64,000 bases of DNA from Anaeramoeba ignava (lineage: Eukaryota > Metamonada > Anaeramoebidae), in NCBI GenBank assembly GCA_028826165.1, contig JAPDFW010000063.1, positions 124,001 to 188,000 on the forward strand, written 5' to 3'. Positions within the stretch are counted from its first letter, which is position 1; every line of letters starts with the position of its first letter. The notes beneath the pieces are model-generated. The model had not been told where the DNA came from. It ran no database searches and saw nothing but the letters and a program-made list of their open reading frames with translations. Below, one piece after another: positions 1 through 10,043 of this stretch. Made by a program: the position numbers and the translations under genes.

Positions 1-37
1 TTTTTTTTCATTATTTTTGTATATTGAAAACTTAATA

Positions 38-1498
38 ATGGAAGTTTTACGTTCAATTTTTGAAAATTTAAATGATGGAATACTAAATGCAGCTTTACAA
101 ATGGCAGGAGGAAATGTAGAAGTTGCAATTGAATATTTAGTTAATCCAGAAATACTTTTAACTTTACAAGAAGCATTAAACATACAAGAAAATGAATCTG
201 ATAATGAAATTGACAACCAAAGCGATAATGAAGATCATAATCAAAATCCTAATCAAATTGACATTGACGTTAACCAAATTCAGCAAGCAAACCCTATTAA
301 TCTTGACATTAATCACCAACAAAACCCAAATGATGGTGACATTAATCAACAACAAAATATTGGCGTTAATCACCAACAAAACCCAAATGATGGTGACATT
401 GACCATCAAGAAATCCAAGAACATATTCATAATGAAATTCACGAAGACCAAAATAACGGTCAAATAAATAATATCCAAGAACCTGCTATGGAAGTTGAAA
501 ATCAAAATATTAATGCGGATTTGGATGGAAACGAAGATCAAAATGAAGATGAAAATTTAAATCGAAATTTAAATGAACGTCAAAGATTCATTGGTTTTTT
601 TGAAAATTTAATCAGAGGATTGCAACAAGATCAACAACAAGCACAAATACAAATTAACCGCAATGAACATCAGCATCAACATCAGCATCAACATCCCAAA
701 GACACACTTACTCAAACAACGCCTACAGAAGGAGAAAAAGCGTTTATGTCAAAATTTGATGAAGAAATTTTCAGAAAAACAGCTTTGCAATTGGTGAACA
801 TCAGCCCATCAAAACTCAGATACACCAGCATAGCTATTTATCAAAACATCAACGATCCAGTTCTGGCAAATATTCTGGAAAACAACCCGCAAAGCGGATA
901 CTGGATCTGCTTTTTCTCATTTACAGAAATTGATTATATTTGGAAAACAATCGTGAATTCTCAACTTGCCAGCAAAGCATTTGGTCAAATTATTCAGTTC
1001 CAAATTGAAAAAAAAAGCAGGAGTTTGACTGCTAGACAGAAAAGAAAATTTTCTGTAAAAGTGTTTGTTTCGGATTCATTAAATATTCCTGAAATTGTTC
1101 GTGTTGGGACTTTATTTTATTCAAAATTATCAATTTCAAAACCAATTTATTTTGTTCCAAATTCATCTTCAAAAAAAGAAAAAACAGACAAAGAAATATC
1201 AATACCAAACCCGCAAAATATGGTTTCAAAAACTGTAAATATGAACGGTTTAAATTATGTTTATTTGGTTCGCGAAGAAAATGAAGAAGTTCACAAAAAA
1301 ACCCAAAATAATCATAATAAATCTTTTAAAAGCAAAATTGAAATTATTGAAAATAGCCAATATAAACTTATTAAAAAAGAAAATAAGAAGGAGAAAAAAA
1401 CCAAAAATTCATCAATTACTGATGAGTTTCAACTTTTATATCGCGATCCAAATTCAAACTCAAAATCTTGGCTTGTAGTTCAAAATTCTTTTATTTAA
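38..1498 (+). CDS. UBA/CUE-like protein with DUF1917 (BLES03)-like C-terminal region
   Basis: Single-exon gene. The frame is open from position 17 through a TTG codon, but the first ATG at 38 starts a good helical UBA/CUE-like segment (residues about 2-40, with the motif GGNVEVAIEYL), so I use that start; the product is about 486 residues. Residues about 50-235 are Asn/Gln/Asp/Glu-rich and end in a His-Gln run. The C-terminal third is globular: GYWICFF, a tryptophan-containing helix (YIWKTIV), a strand VKVFVSD and the end KPIYFVPN. This order resembles DUF1917/BLES03 proteins, where a 'W-hydrophobic' strand and a final 'PLYYKPD' strand are typical. The resemblance is from memory of family patterns and is moderate. 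UBA-like domains bind ubiquitin, so a ubiquitin-linked role is inference. The Rab gene that follows is convergent. Confidence 0.6.
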   Translation: MEVLRSIFENLNDGILNAALQMAGGNVEVAIEYLVNPEILLTLQEALNIQENESDNEIDNQSDNEDHNQNPNQIDIDVNQIQQANPINLDINHQQNPNDGDINQQQNIGVNHQQNPNDGDIDHQEIQEHIHNEIHEDQNNGQINNIQEPAMEVENQNINADLDGNEDQNEDENLNRNLNERQRFIGFFENLIRGLQQDQQQAQIQINRNEHQHQHQHQHPKDTLTQTTPTEGEKAFMSKFDEEIFRKTALQLVNISPSKLRYTSIAIYQNINDPVLANILENNPQSGYWICFFSFTEIDYIWKTIVNSQLASKAFGQIIQFQIEKKSRSLTARQKRKFSVKVFVSDSLNIPEIVRVGTLFYSKLSISKPIYFVPNSSSKKEKTDKEISIPNPQNMVSKTVNMNGLNYVYLVREENEEVHKKTQNNHNKSFKSKIEIIENSQYKLIKKENKKEKKTKNSSITDEFQLLYRDPNSNSKSWLVVQNSFI

Positions 1499-1706
1499 TT
1501 ATAATTATTATCCAAAAAAACAAAAAAACAAAAAAACAAAAGAAAATTCAATTCAATTCAATTCAATCAAATTGAATTTAAAACTATTTTTGAAACTTTT
1601 TCTGATTATTTTTTGATGTTACACAAAAAAAATAAAAAATAAAAAATAAAAAATAAAAAAATCAATTAAAAAGTGGAACAAAAAATATTTTTGCTTTTTT
1701 TTTTTT

Positions 1707-3036
1707 TCAACAACAATTTTTCTTTTTTTGATTATTTGTAAATGAATTAATTTGGAAATGATTATTATCTTGACGATGTTTGATTTCATTTTTTTGACTG
1801 TTTTTTTCAAATAAATCACCAACAGTTTCCCATAATTCTTGAATATTATGTCCAGTTTTAGAAGATATTTCAAAAAAATAACTATTCTTATCATTTGCTT
1901 TTTTTTTTCCTTCTTCAAGTGTTACTTTTCTTAATTTACTTGTTTCTTCTATTAAATCTAATTTGGTTCCAATTAATATAACAAAAGAATCTTCATTTGT
2001 ATATTGTAATTTATCAAAAAATCTATCAAGATTTGTGAAACTATTTCGATCTGTAATATCTTTTTTTTTTTAAATTTTATTTTAATTCCAATTTTTATTT
2101 TAATTTTAATTCCAATTTTAATTTTGATTTTAATTTTATAAATGAATTTTAATTTTAATATTAATTTTAATATTAATTTTAATATTAATTTTAATTTTAA
2201 TTTTAATTTTAATTTTATAAATGAATTTTAATTTTGTTTTTAATTTTATAAATGAATTTTAATTTTAAATTTAATTTTAAATTTAATTTTAATTTTATAA
2301 ATGAATTTTAATTTTAATTTTAATATTAATTTTAATTTTAATTTTAATTTTAATTTTAATTTTGATTTTAATTTTAATTTTAATTTTAATTTTAATATTA
2401 ATTTTATAAATGAATTTTAATTTTGAATTTAATTTTAATTCCAATTTTAATATTAATATTAATTTTAATTTTAATTTTATAAATGAATTTTAATTTTAAT
2501 TTTATAAATGAATTTTAATTTTAATTTTATAAATGAATTTTATAAATGAATTTTAATTTTATAAATGAATTTTAATTGAAAAATACCATAAAGAATTAAT
2601 TCACAACCAGAATTTCGACAATAAAAAGAAGATAAAGAATCAAAACGTTCTTTGATTTTAAAAGTAAATTTTGTTTTTTTTTTTTTGTTAAAAAAATTTT
2701 TTAAATAATTTCTTAAAACTAAAAAAGGAATTTATTAAAATTGAATCATCAAACCTTCACCAGCAGTATCCCAAATAGAAAATGTATATTCTTGTAATTC
2801 TCCTTGATATTTTTTTTCTAAATAAAAAAGAAGAAAAAATAAAACAACTTTCTTCTTTTTGAAAATTTTTTTAAAGAGAATTTAAAAGATTTTTTACTTG
2901 AAAATGTTGCTCCTGTTGTTTGTTCTGGATTCTCAAAAGTTCCTTGAGTCAATCTGTTTACTAAAGTTGTTTTTCCAACTTTACTAGATCCTAATAAAAT
3001 TATTTTAAGATCATATTTCTCTTCTTCTTCATTCAT
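1707..3036 (-). CDS. Rab-family small GTPase, four exons
   Basis: Exons on the minus strand are 3036-2898, 2817-2755, 2649-2587 and 2059-1707; all junctions are GT-AG and in phase, giving 205 residues, the usual Rab length. Visible motifs are the P-loop GSSKVGKTT, switch I threonine (TTGATF), WDTAGEERF, GTKLDL (in place of NKxD) and ISSKTG (SAK-like). The protein ends KKKNCC, a double-cysteine geranylgeranylation signal. It would act as a membrane-traffic switch. I cannot assign a Rab subfamily; the DITDRNSF segment is typical of Rabs generally. The TKxD variant of the guanine-specificity motif is unusual but tolerated in some Rabs. Introns are 80, 105 and 527 nt; the last is packed with TTTTAA-type repeats. 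The start is preceded, in transcript orientation, by a T-rich stretch with TTTCATTTTTT. Confidence 0.92.
2060..2586 (-). repeat. Microsatellite-filled third intron of the Rab gene
   Basis: This 527-nt GT-AG intron consists almost only of (TTTTAA)n-like units broken at intervals by ATAAATGAATTTT. It has no coding potential, and the flanking exons join in phase to give YDITDRNSF. Such filled introns recur in most spliced genes of this window. Confidence 0.85.
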
Positions 3037-3099
3037 TTAAATTTTAAAAAAAAAAAAATGAAATTATTTTTTTCGACTTTTTTATTTTTATTCCAAATT

Positions 3100-3509
3100 T
3101 AATTTCAAAAAAAAAATATTAAAATTTGATATTAAAATTGAATTTGAAATTAAAATTGAAATTAAAATTGATATTTAAATTTGAATTTGATATTAATATT
3201 GATATTGATATTGATATTGATATTAAAATTGATATTGATATTGATATTGATATTGATATTGATATTGATATTGATATTGATATTGATATTGATATTGATA
3301 TTGATATTGATATTGATATTGATATTGATATTGATATTGATATTGATGTTGATATTGATATTGATATTGAAATTGATATTTATATTGATATTGATATTGA
3401 TATTGATATTGATATTGATATTGATATTGATATTGAAATTAGATTTAATTTGAAATTGAAATTAAATTTGAAATTGAAATTAAATTTGAAATTAAAATTG
3501 AAATTAGAT
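3100..3509. repeat. GATATT hexamer microsatellite between Rab and ankyrin genes
   Basis: The core at about 3190-3435 is a nearly pure (GATATT)n array with a few AAATT variants, flanked by GAAATTAAAT-type units. Reading it gives Asp-Ile or Leu-Ile dipeptide ORFs, which are artefacts of a stop-free hexamer. It lies upstream of the Rab gene and abuts the 3' end of the ankyrin-BTB gene, whose stop is at the edge of the array. Confidence 0.9.
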
Positions 3510-6500
3510 TTAATTTTGATTTTCATTTTTTGATAAAGATCTAGAAAAAAAATCAAGTAAATATGTTCCTAAAATTGAAACTTGATTTAATTGATAAAAA
3601 TCTTTTAAATCAGTAAATTCTTCAATATTTTCTTTGTTTAATTTTGTTTCATCAATTTTATCATTATAAAGAAAATAAATTAATTGATTAATTGTTTCAA
3701 ATGATTTTTCTGAATATTCATGAACTTGATTTGATGTATCATTAACACTTAAAAACATTCCTTTAAATAATTCACTTCTTATTATTAATATTAATTTATG
3801 AACTTTAATTTCTTTTTCTTCAATAATTATTGTAAAATCTTTAGTTTCATTTTCTTGATAAAATTTTCCAAAATCTTTTAATATTCCTTTTATTCCTTCT
3901 TTTTCTTTAATCCAATTTAAATCAAATCCTGTTTCTTCAAATAAATCATAAATTAATCCTTCTTTTTTATTTTCATTTTCAATTTTAATCTCATTTGAAT
4001 TTGAATTTAGTTCTTGTTCTTTTTTATTTTCATATTCAATTTCATTTGAAAATAAAAATTTGAAATGAGAATCAATTTGTGTTTCTTTTTGAATAAATTG
4101 ATTATTAAATTTTTCAATAAATTTATCAAAATCAATAAATCCTGTATAAAGGAAATTTAATGAAAATTGAATAATCTCTTTTGGTTTTGTTCTACAAATA
4201 TTAATAAATCTTGTTAAAATTGTTTGATTATTATTAAATCTAATTAATAAAATTTGTTTATGAACTTTGATTATTTCCCCATCATAACTTTTTAATTCAA
4301 TATCTGTAAATTCATTTGATTTCAAAAAATTGTTTAAATCATCATTAAATGAATAAATTTTTGGAAATAAATCAATTATTTTTTGATTAACTTTTTCTTT
4401 CAATTCAAAAATATTCAAATCTCTCATTAATAGAATTATAATTTCATTTAGATATTGATTTTCCAAAGCAATATTTAAAGGTATTTCATTCTGATTATTT
4501 TTTGAATTAATATTAGAACCTTTGGAAATTAATAATTCAATAATTTCATTTGGATTTTGGTTTTTCAAAGCAATATGTAAAGGTATTTCATTTTGATTAT
4601 TTTTTGAATTAATATTAGTTTCTTTGGAAATTAATAATTCAATAATTTCTTTTGGATAGTTATTTTTCAAAGCAATATTTAAAGGTATTTCATTCCATCT
4701 GTTTTTTGAATTAATATTAGAACCTTTGGAAATTAATAATTCAATAATTTCATTTGGATTTTGATTTTTCAAAGCAATATTTAAAGGTATTTCATTCTGA
4801 TTATTTTTTAAATTAATATCAGAACCATTGGAAATTAATAATTCAATAATTTCTTTTGAATTTTGATTTTTCAAAGCAATATGTAAAGGTATTTCATTCC
4901 ATTTGTTTTTTGAATTAATATTAGAACCTTTGGAAATTAATAATTCAATAATTTCATTTGTATATTTATTTTTCAAAGCAATATGTAAAGGTATTTCATT
5001 CTGATTATTTTTTGAATTAATATCAGAACCATTGGAAATTAATAATTCAATAATTTCATTTGAATTTTTATTTTTCAAAGCAATATGTAAAGGTATTTCA
5101 TTTTGATTATTTTTTGAATTAATATTAGCTTCTTTGGAAATTAATAATTCAATAATTTCATTTGGAAAATTACTTTTCAAAGCAATATGTAAAGGTGTTT
5201 CATTTTCATCATTTTTTGAATTAATATTAGAACCTTTGGAAATTAATAATTCAATAATTTCATTTGGATTTTGATATTTCAAAGCAATATGTAAAGGTAT
5301 TTCATTCCATTTGTTTTTTGAATTAATATCAGAACTTTTGGAAATTAATAATTCAATAATTTCATTTGGATTTTGGTTTTTCAAAGCAATATGTAAAGGT
5401 ATTTCATTCTGATTATTTTTTGAATTAATATTAGCTTCTTTGGAAATTAATAATTCAATAATTTCTTTTGGATTTTGGCTTTTCAAAGCAATATGTAAAG
5501 GTATTTCATTCCATTTGTTTTTTGAATTAATATTAGAACCTTTGGAAATTAATAATTTAATAATTTCATTTGGATTTTGGTTTTTCAAAGCAATATGTAA
5601 AGGTATTTCATTCCATTTGTTTTTTGAATTAATATCAGATTCTTTGGAAATTAATAATTCAATAATTTCTTTTGGATTTTTATTTTCCAAAGCAATATGT
5701 AAAGGTGTTTCATTCCATCTGTTTTTTGAATTAATATTAGATTCTTTGGAAATTAATAATTCAATAATTTCTTTTGAATTTTTATTTTTCAAAGCAATAT
5801 GTAAAGGTATTTCATTTTGATTATTTTTTGAATTAATATTAGAACCATTGGAAATTAATAATTTAATAATTTCATTTGGATTTTGGTTTTTCAAAGCAAT
5901 ATGTAAAGGTATTTCATTTTCATCATTTTTTGAATTAATATTAGAACCTTTGGAAATTAATAATTCAATAATTTCTTTTGGATATTTATTTTTCAAAGCA
6001 ATATGTAAAGGTATTTCATTTTCATCATTTTTTGAATTAATATTAGAACCTTTGGAAATTAATAATTCAATAATTTCATTTGGATTTTGGTTTTTCAAAG
6101 CAATATTTAAAGGTATTTCATCTTGATTATTTTTTGAATTAATATCAGATTCTTTGGAAATTAATAATTCAATAATTTCATTTGAATTTTGGTTTTTCAA
6201 AGCAATATGTAAAGGTATTTCATTCCATTTATTTTTTGAATTAGTATTAGATTCTTTGGAAATTAATAATTCAATAATTTCTTTTGAATATTTATTTTTT
6301 AAAGCAATATGTAAAGGTATTTCATTCCATCTATTTTTTGAATTAATATTAGATTCTTTGGGAATTAATAATTTAATAATTTCATTTGGATTTTGGTTTT
6401 TCAAAGCAATATGTAAAGGTATTTCATTCCATTTGTTTTTGAATTAATATCAGAACCTTTGGAAATTAATAATTCAATAATTTCTTTTGAATTTTTATTT

Positions 6501-9500
6501 TTCAAAGCAATATGTAAAGGTATTTCATTTTGATTATTTTTTGAATTAATATCAGAACCATTGGAAATTAATAATTCAATAATTTCATTTGAATTTTTAT
6601 TTTTCAAAGCAATATGTAAAGGTATTTCATTCCATTTGTTTTTTAAATTAATATCAGATTCTTTGGAAATTAATAATTTAATAATTTCATTTGGATATTT
6701 ATTTTTCAAAAGCAATATGTAAATGTGTTTCATTTAAATTATTTTTTGAATTAATATTAGATCCTTTGGGAATTAATAATTCAATAATTTCTTTTGGATT
6801 TTGATATTTCAAAGCAATATTTAAAGATGTTTCATTTAAATTATTTTTTGAATTAATATTAGAACCTTTGGAAATTAATAATTCAATAATTTCTTTTGAA
6901 TTTTTATTTTTCAAAGCATAATGTAAAGGTATTTCATTCCATCTATTTTTTGAATTAATATCAGATCCTTTGGAAATTAATAATTTAATAATTTCTTTTG
7001 GATAGTTATTTTTCAAAGCAATATGTAAAGGTATTTCATTCCATTTGTTTTTTGAATTAATATTAAATTCTTTGGAAATTAATAATTTAATAATTTCTTT
7101 TGGATAGTTATTTTTCAAAGCAATATGTAAAGGTATTTCATTTTCATCATTTTTTGGATTAATATCAGATTCTTTGGAAATTAATAATTTAATAATTTCA
7201 TTTGAATATTTATTTTTCAAAGCAATATGTAAAGGTATTTCATTTTGATTATTTTTTGAATTAATATCAGATTCTTTGGAAATTAATAATTCAATAATTT
7301 CTTTTGGATAGTTATTTTTCAAAGCAATATGTAAAGGTATTTCATTTTCATCATTTTTTGGATTAATATTAGATCCTTTGGAAATTAATAATTCAATAAT
7401 TTCTTTTGTATTTTTATTTTTCAAAGCAATATGTAAAGGTATTTCATTTTGATTATTTTTTGAATTAATATCAGAATCTTTGGAAATTAATAATTTAATA
7501 ATTTCTTTTGGATAGTTATTTTTCAAAGCAATATGCAAAGGTATTTCATTTTCATTATGAGATTTAGAATAAAAATCAAGTAAATATGTTCCTAAAATTG
7601 ATTTTGGATTTAATTGATAAAAATCTTTTAAATCAATAAATTCTGAAATATTTTCTTTGTTTAATTTTGTTTCATCAATTTTATCATTATAAAGAAAATA
7701 AATTAATTGATTAATTGTTTCAAATGATTTTTCTGAATATTCATGAACTTGATTTGATGTATCATTAACACTTAAAAACATTCCTTTAAATAATTCACTT
7801 CTTATTTGTAATATTAATTTATGAACTTTAATTTCTTTTTCTTCAATAATTATTGTAAAATCTTTAGTTTCATTTTCTTGATAAAACTTTCCAAAATCTT
7901 TTAATATTCCTTTTATTCCTTCTTTTTCTTTAATCCAATTTAAATCAAATCCTGTTTTTTCAAATAAATCATAAATTAATCCTTCTTTTTTAATTTCTTT
8001 TTCATTTTTAATCTCATTTGAATTTGAATTTAGTTCTTGTTCTTTTTTATTTTCATATTCAATTTCATTTGAAAATAAAAATTTGAAATGAGAATCAATT
8101 TGTGTTTCTTTTTGAATAAATTGATTATTAAATTTTTCAATAAATTTATCAAAATCAATAAATCCTGTATAAAGGAAATTTAATGAAAATTGAATAATCT
8201 CTTTTGGTTTTGTTCTACAAATATTAATAAATCTTGTTAAAATTGTTTGATTATTATTAAATCTAATCAATAAAATTTGTTTATGAGCTTTGATTATTTC
8301 CCCATCATAACTTTTTAATTCAATATCTGTAAATTCATTTGATTTCAAAAAATTGTTTAAATCATCATTAAATGAATAAATTTTTGGAAATAAATCAATT
8401 ATTTCTTGAATAAATTTTTCTTTTAATTCAAAAATATTCAAATCTCTCATTAATAGAATTATAATTTCATTTAGATATTTATTTTCTAAAGCAATATTTA
8501 AAGGTATTTCATTCCATTTGTTTTTTGAATTAATATTAGAACCTTTGAAAATTAATAATTTAATAATTTCATTTGAATATTTATTTTCCAAAGCAATATG
8601 TAAAGGTATTTCATTTTCATCATTTTTTGAATTAATATCAGATTCTTTGGAAATTAATAATTCAATAATTTCTTTTGGATAGTTATTTTTCAAAGCAATA
8701 TGTAAAGGTATTTCATTCCATCTGTTTTTTGAATTAATATCAGATTCTTTGGAAATTAATAATTCAATAATTTCATTTGGAAAATTACTTTTCAAAGCAA
8801 TATTTAAAGGTATTTCATTCCGTCTGTTTTTTGAATTAATATTAGAACCATTGGAAATTAATAATTCAATAATTTCATTTGAATATTTATTTTCCAAAGC
8901 AATATGTAAAGGTATTTCATTTAAATTATTTTTTGAATTAATATTAGAACCTTTGGAAATTAATAATTCAATAATTTCATTTGGATATTTATTTTCCAAA
9001 GCAATATGTAAAGGTATTTCATTCTGATTATTTTTTGAATTAATATTAGAACCATTGGAAATTAATAATTCAATAATTTCATTTGAATTTTGGTTTTTCA
9101 AAGCAATATGTAAAGGTATTTCATTTTCATTATTTTTTGAATTAATATCAGATTCTTTGGAAATTAACAATTCAATAATTTCATTTGAATTTTTATTTTG
9201 TAAAGCAATATGTAAAGGTGTTTCATTTTCATAATTTTTTGAATTAATATTAGATTCTTTGGAAATTAATAATTCAATAATTTCTTTTGGATTTTGGTTT
9301 TTCAAAGCATAATGTAAAGGTATTTCATTCCATTTGTTTTTTGAATTAATATCAGATCCTTTGGAAATTAATAATTCAATAATTTCTTTCGAATATTGAT
9401 ATTTCAAAGCAATATTTAAAGAATGATTTCCATTTTGATCAACCCAATTTAAGTTTGTTTCTTTTTCAATAAGTTTTTGAATAATCTCTTTTTTTGATTT

Positions 9501-9644
9501 TTGTTCAATAGCAAAATTTAGAAAAGGTTCATTTTCTTTTTCAAATTGTTCTGTTGTTTTTAAAGTTGAAATTGTATCAAAAAATTGAATATTATTTTTT
9601 AGAATTGCTTCATAAACTTGTTTTAATTGATTTTCTTGATTCAT
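3510..9644 (-). CDS. Giant ankyrin-repeat / double-BTB protein (two fused copies, two frameshifts)
   Basis: The start ATG at 9644 follows a T-tract with TCATTTTTTT. Order from the N-terminus: a short unique region, about 10 ankyrin repeats (9410-8490), a BTB pair (about 8460-7570), about 30 more ankyrin repeats (7560-4440), and a second, nearly identical BTB pair (4400-3540). Repeats are 33 residues with the core NEIPLHIALKN...EIIELLISKG. The reading frame breaks at 6708-6711 (AAAA where sister repeats have AAA) and at 6436-6440 (TTTTT where sisters have TTTTTT). The second indel restores the frame of the first, so roughly 270 nt are out of frame. The first BTB pair ends LGTYLLDFYSKS and runs straight into ankyrins, while the second ends LGTYLLDFFSRS and stops soon after, suggesting fusion of two tandem genes. 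BTB proteins commonly serve as CUL3 adaptors; that role here is inference. Confidence 0.8.
4440..7560 (-). repeat. 99-bp coding tandem repeat (ankyrin array)
   Basis: About 31 units of 99 bp, each encoding one ankyrin repeat. On the plus strand each unit carries the near-invariant cores AAAGCAATATGTAAAGGT and TTGGAAATTAATAATTCAAT. Variation sits in three short blocks (encoding NKW/NNQ/NDE/NRW, KNQNP/KNKYS/KNNYP, and KGSN/KESD/NGSD). These are reused in mixed combinations, as expected from unequal exchange or gene conversion among units. A second block of 10 units lies at 8490-9410. Confidence 0.9.
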
Positions 9645-9659
9645 TTTGAAAAGAAAAAA

Positions 9660-10043
9660 ATGAAAAAAAAAAAATTTTTTTGTTTTTTTATTTTTAAATT
9701 AAAATTGAAACTAAAAAATTTGAATTAAAATTGAAACTAAAAAATTGAATTGAAATTGGAATTAAAATTGAAATTGAAATTGAAATTAAAATTGAATTGA
9801 AATTGAAATTGAAATTGGAATTGGAATTGAAATTGAATTGAAATTGAAACTAAAAAATTGAATTGAAATTGAATTTGGAATTGAAATTGAAATTGAAATT
9901 GAAATTGAAATTGAAATTGAAATTTGAAATTAAAATTGAAATTGGAATTGGAATTGAAATTTGAAATTAAAATTGAAATTGGAATTGGAATTGAAATTGA
10001 AACTAAAAATTTGAAATTAAAATTGAAATTGAAATTGAATTTT
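9660..10043. repeat. GAAATT/GGAATT microsatellite
   Basis: Units of AAATTGAAATT with GGAATT variants fill the space between the start region of the ankyrin gene and the 3' end of the CS-Sel1 gene, where they run up to its stop codon. No gene signal is seen. Confidence 0.85.

Noticed and set aside
3126-3533. Asp-Ile and Leu-Ile dipeptide ORFs in GATATT repeats
   Set aside because: All frames of a stop-free hexamer are open; no start context, no composition other than the repeat.
5440-6447. Plus-strand ORFs opposite the ankyrin repeats
   Set aside because: They are antisense reflections of a 99-bp coding repeat with conserved minus-strand protein.
6430-6715. Programmed ribosomal frameshifting in the ankyrin gene
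   Set aside because: Shifts are in opposite directions at different homopolymers, no slippery heptamer or downstream structure, and sister repeats lack them.
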